From: Peptococcaceae bacterium
GTDB taxonomy: Bacteria; Bacillota; Peptococcia; Peptococcales; Peptococcaceae
Reading direction: 5' to 3'
Length of the DNA stretch: 6,080 bases
NCBI GenBank assembly: GCA_017383785.1
Contig: JAFNVD010000110.1
Span: 1-6,080 of the forward strand
Below are positions 5,834-6,080 of this stretch, one piece after another. A program made the translations under genes and the position numbers. The stretch's first letter is position 1; each line of letters opens with the position of its first letter. The notes under the pieces were generated by a model. It was not told the DNA's origin. It worked only from the letters and a program-made list of their open reading frames with translations, and made no database searches.

Positions 5834-5846
5834 CAAAACAAAGGGT

Positions 5847-5853
5847 GAGGTGA
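5847..5853 (+). promoter_or_regulatory. Ribosome binding site of hrcA
   Basis: GAGGTGA lies five nt before ATG 5859 and 11 nt before a second in-frame ATG at 5865. The spacing slightly favours 5859, but 5865 remains possible and would remove only two residues. Confidence 0.7.
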
Positions 5854-5858
5854 CACGT

Positions 5859-6080
5859 ATGGAAATGGATAGCCGGAAAGCAAAAATACTTGAGGCTGTT
5901 GTATTGGATTATATCGAAACTGCAGAACCGGTTGGGTCCAGAACCATCTCCAAGAAATATGATTTGGGTGTCAGCTCTGCAACTATCCGCAATGAAATGG
6001 CCGACTTGGAAGAGATGGGTCTGATTGAGCAGCCACATACTTCGGCAGGGCGTGTACCATCTGAGGCGGGCTATCGCTAT
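5859..6080 (+). CDS. hrcA: Heat-inducible transcription repressor HrcA (N-terminal part, cut by window edge)
   Basis: The first 74 residues of HrcA are present and the frame runs off the right edge; the full protein is usually about 340 residues. HrcA is a cytosolic dimeric repressor that binds CIRCE and is kept active by the GroEL/GroES chaperonin, so heat stress relieves repression. The visible part is the winged-helix DNA-binding domain: ILEAVVLDYIETAEPVGSRTI (10-30), then the recognition-helix region SSATIRNEMADLEEMGLI (39-56), then the wing with QPHTSAGRVPSEAGYRY (58-74). All of these are hallmark HrcA blocks. The perfect CIRCE upstream confirms the identity and predicts self-repression. 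In Bacillota hrcA commonly leads grpE, dnaK and dnaJ, which would lie beyond the window; this is expectation, not observation. Confidence 0.98.
   Translation, partial: MEMDSRKAKILEAVVLDYIETAEPVGSRTISKKYDLGVSSATIRNEMADLEEMGLIEQPHTSAGRVPSEAGYRY

Noticed and set aside
5793..6038. An 81-residue - strand frame over CIRCE and hrcA
   Set aside because: It is a shadow of hrcA and of the palindromic operator; hrcA on the + strand is certain.

Overview
The window looks like chromosomal DNA from a low- to mid-GC Gram-positive-type bacterium (Bacillota; a Negativicutes or Clostridia member is my best guess, from overall style only). The signs are strong AGGAGG-type ribosome binding sites, sigma-A-type promoters including extended -10 forms, a perfect CIRCE operator in front of hrcA, a transketolase split into two genes, and a long cation diffusion facilitator of the kind I associate with Clostridia. 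I see no mobile element, CRISPR array, tRNA or rRNA. Most of the window is ordinary housekeeping sequence.

Layout, left to right. (1) 2-298 (+): the 3' end of an unidentified gene, closed by a hairpin terminator at 314-360. (2) 361-535: the promoter region of the transketolase operon. (3) 536-2297 (+): two adjacent genes for the N- and C-terminal halves of transketolase, ended by a strong hairpin at 2321-2356 shared with the convergent operon. (4) 4901-2375 (-): a two-gene operon with rarA (AAA+ replication-recombination ATPase) first and a CDF metal exporter second, 16 nt apart. (5) 4902-5014: a divergent promoter region. (6) 5015-5509 (+): a small P-loop kinase-like protein. (7) 5510-5858: a gene-poor stretch with a terminator, an AT-rich tract, and a sigma-A promoter whose expected start lies at the edge of a CIRCE operator. 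(8) 5859-6080 (+): the start of hrcA, the heat-shock repressor, cut by the window edge.

How the genes work together. The two transketolase halves should form one ThDP enzyme of the non-oxidative pentose phosphate pathway. RarA acts at stalled replication forks, while the CDF protein has an Asn-Asp/Asp-Asp metal site that points to Mn2+ export. Their shared transcript is probably organisational rather than functional. HrcA should repress its own promoter through the CIRCE, and the grpE-dnaK-dnaJ genes that usually follow hrcA would lie beyond the right edge. The points most worth a second look are the duplicated C-terminal domain and metal site of the CDF protein, a possible sliding-clamp-binding motif at the RarA N-terminus, the overlapping divergent promoters, and the unexplained intergenic DNA left of hrcA. 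I found no convincing evidence of a wholly new system.
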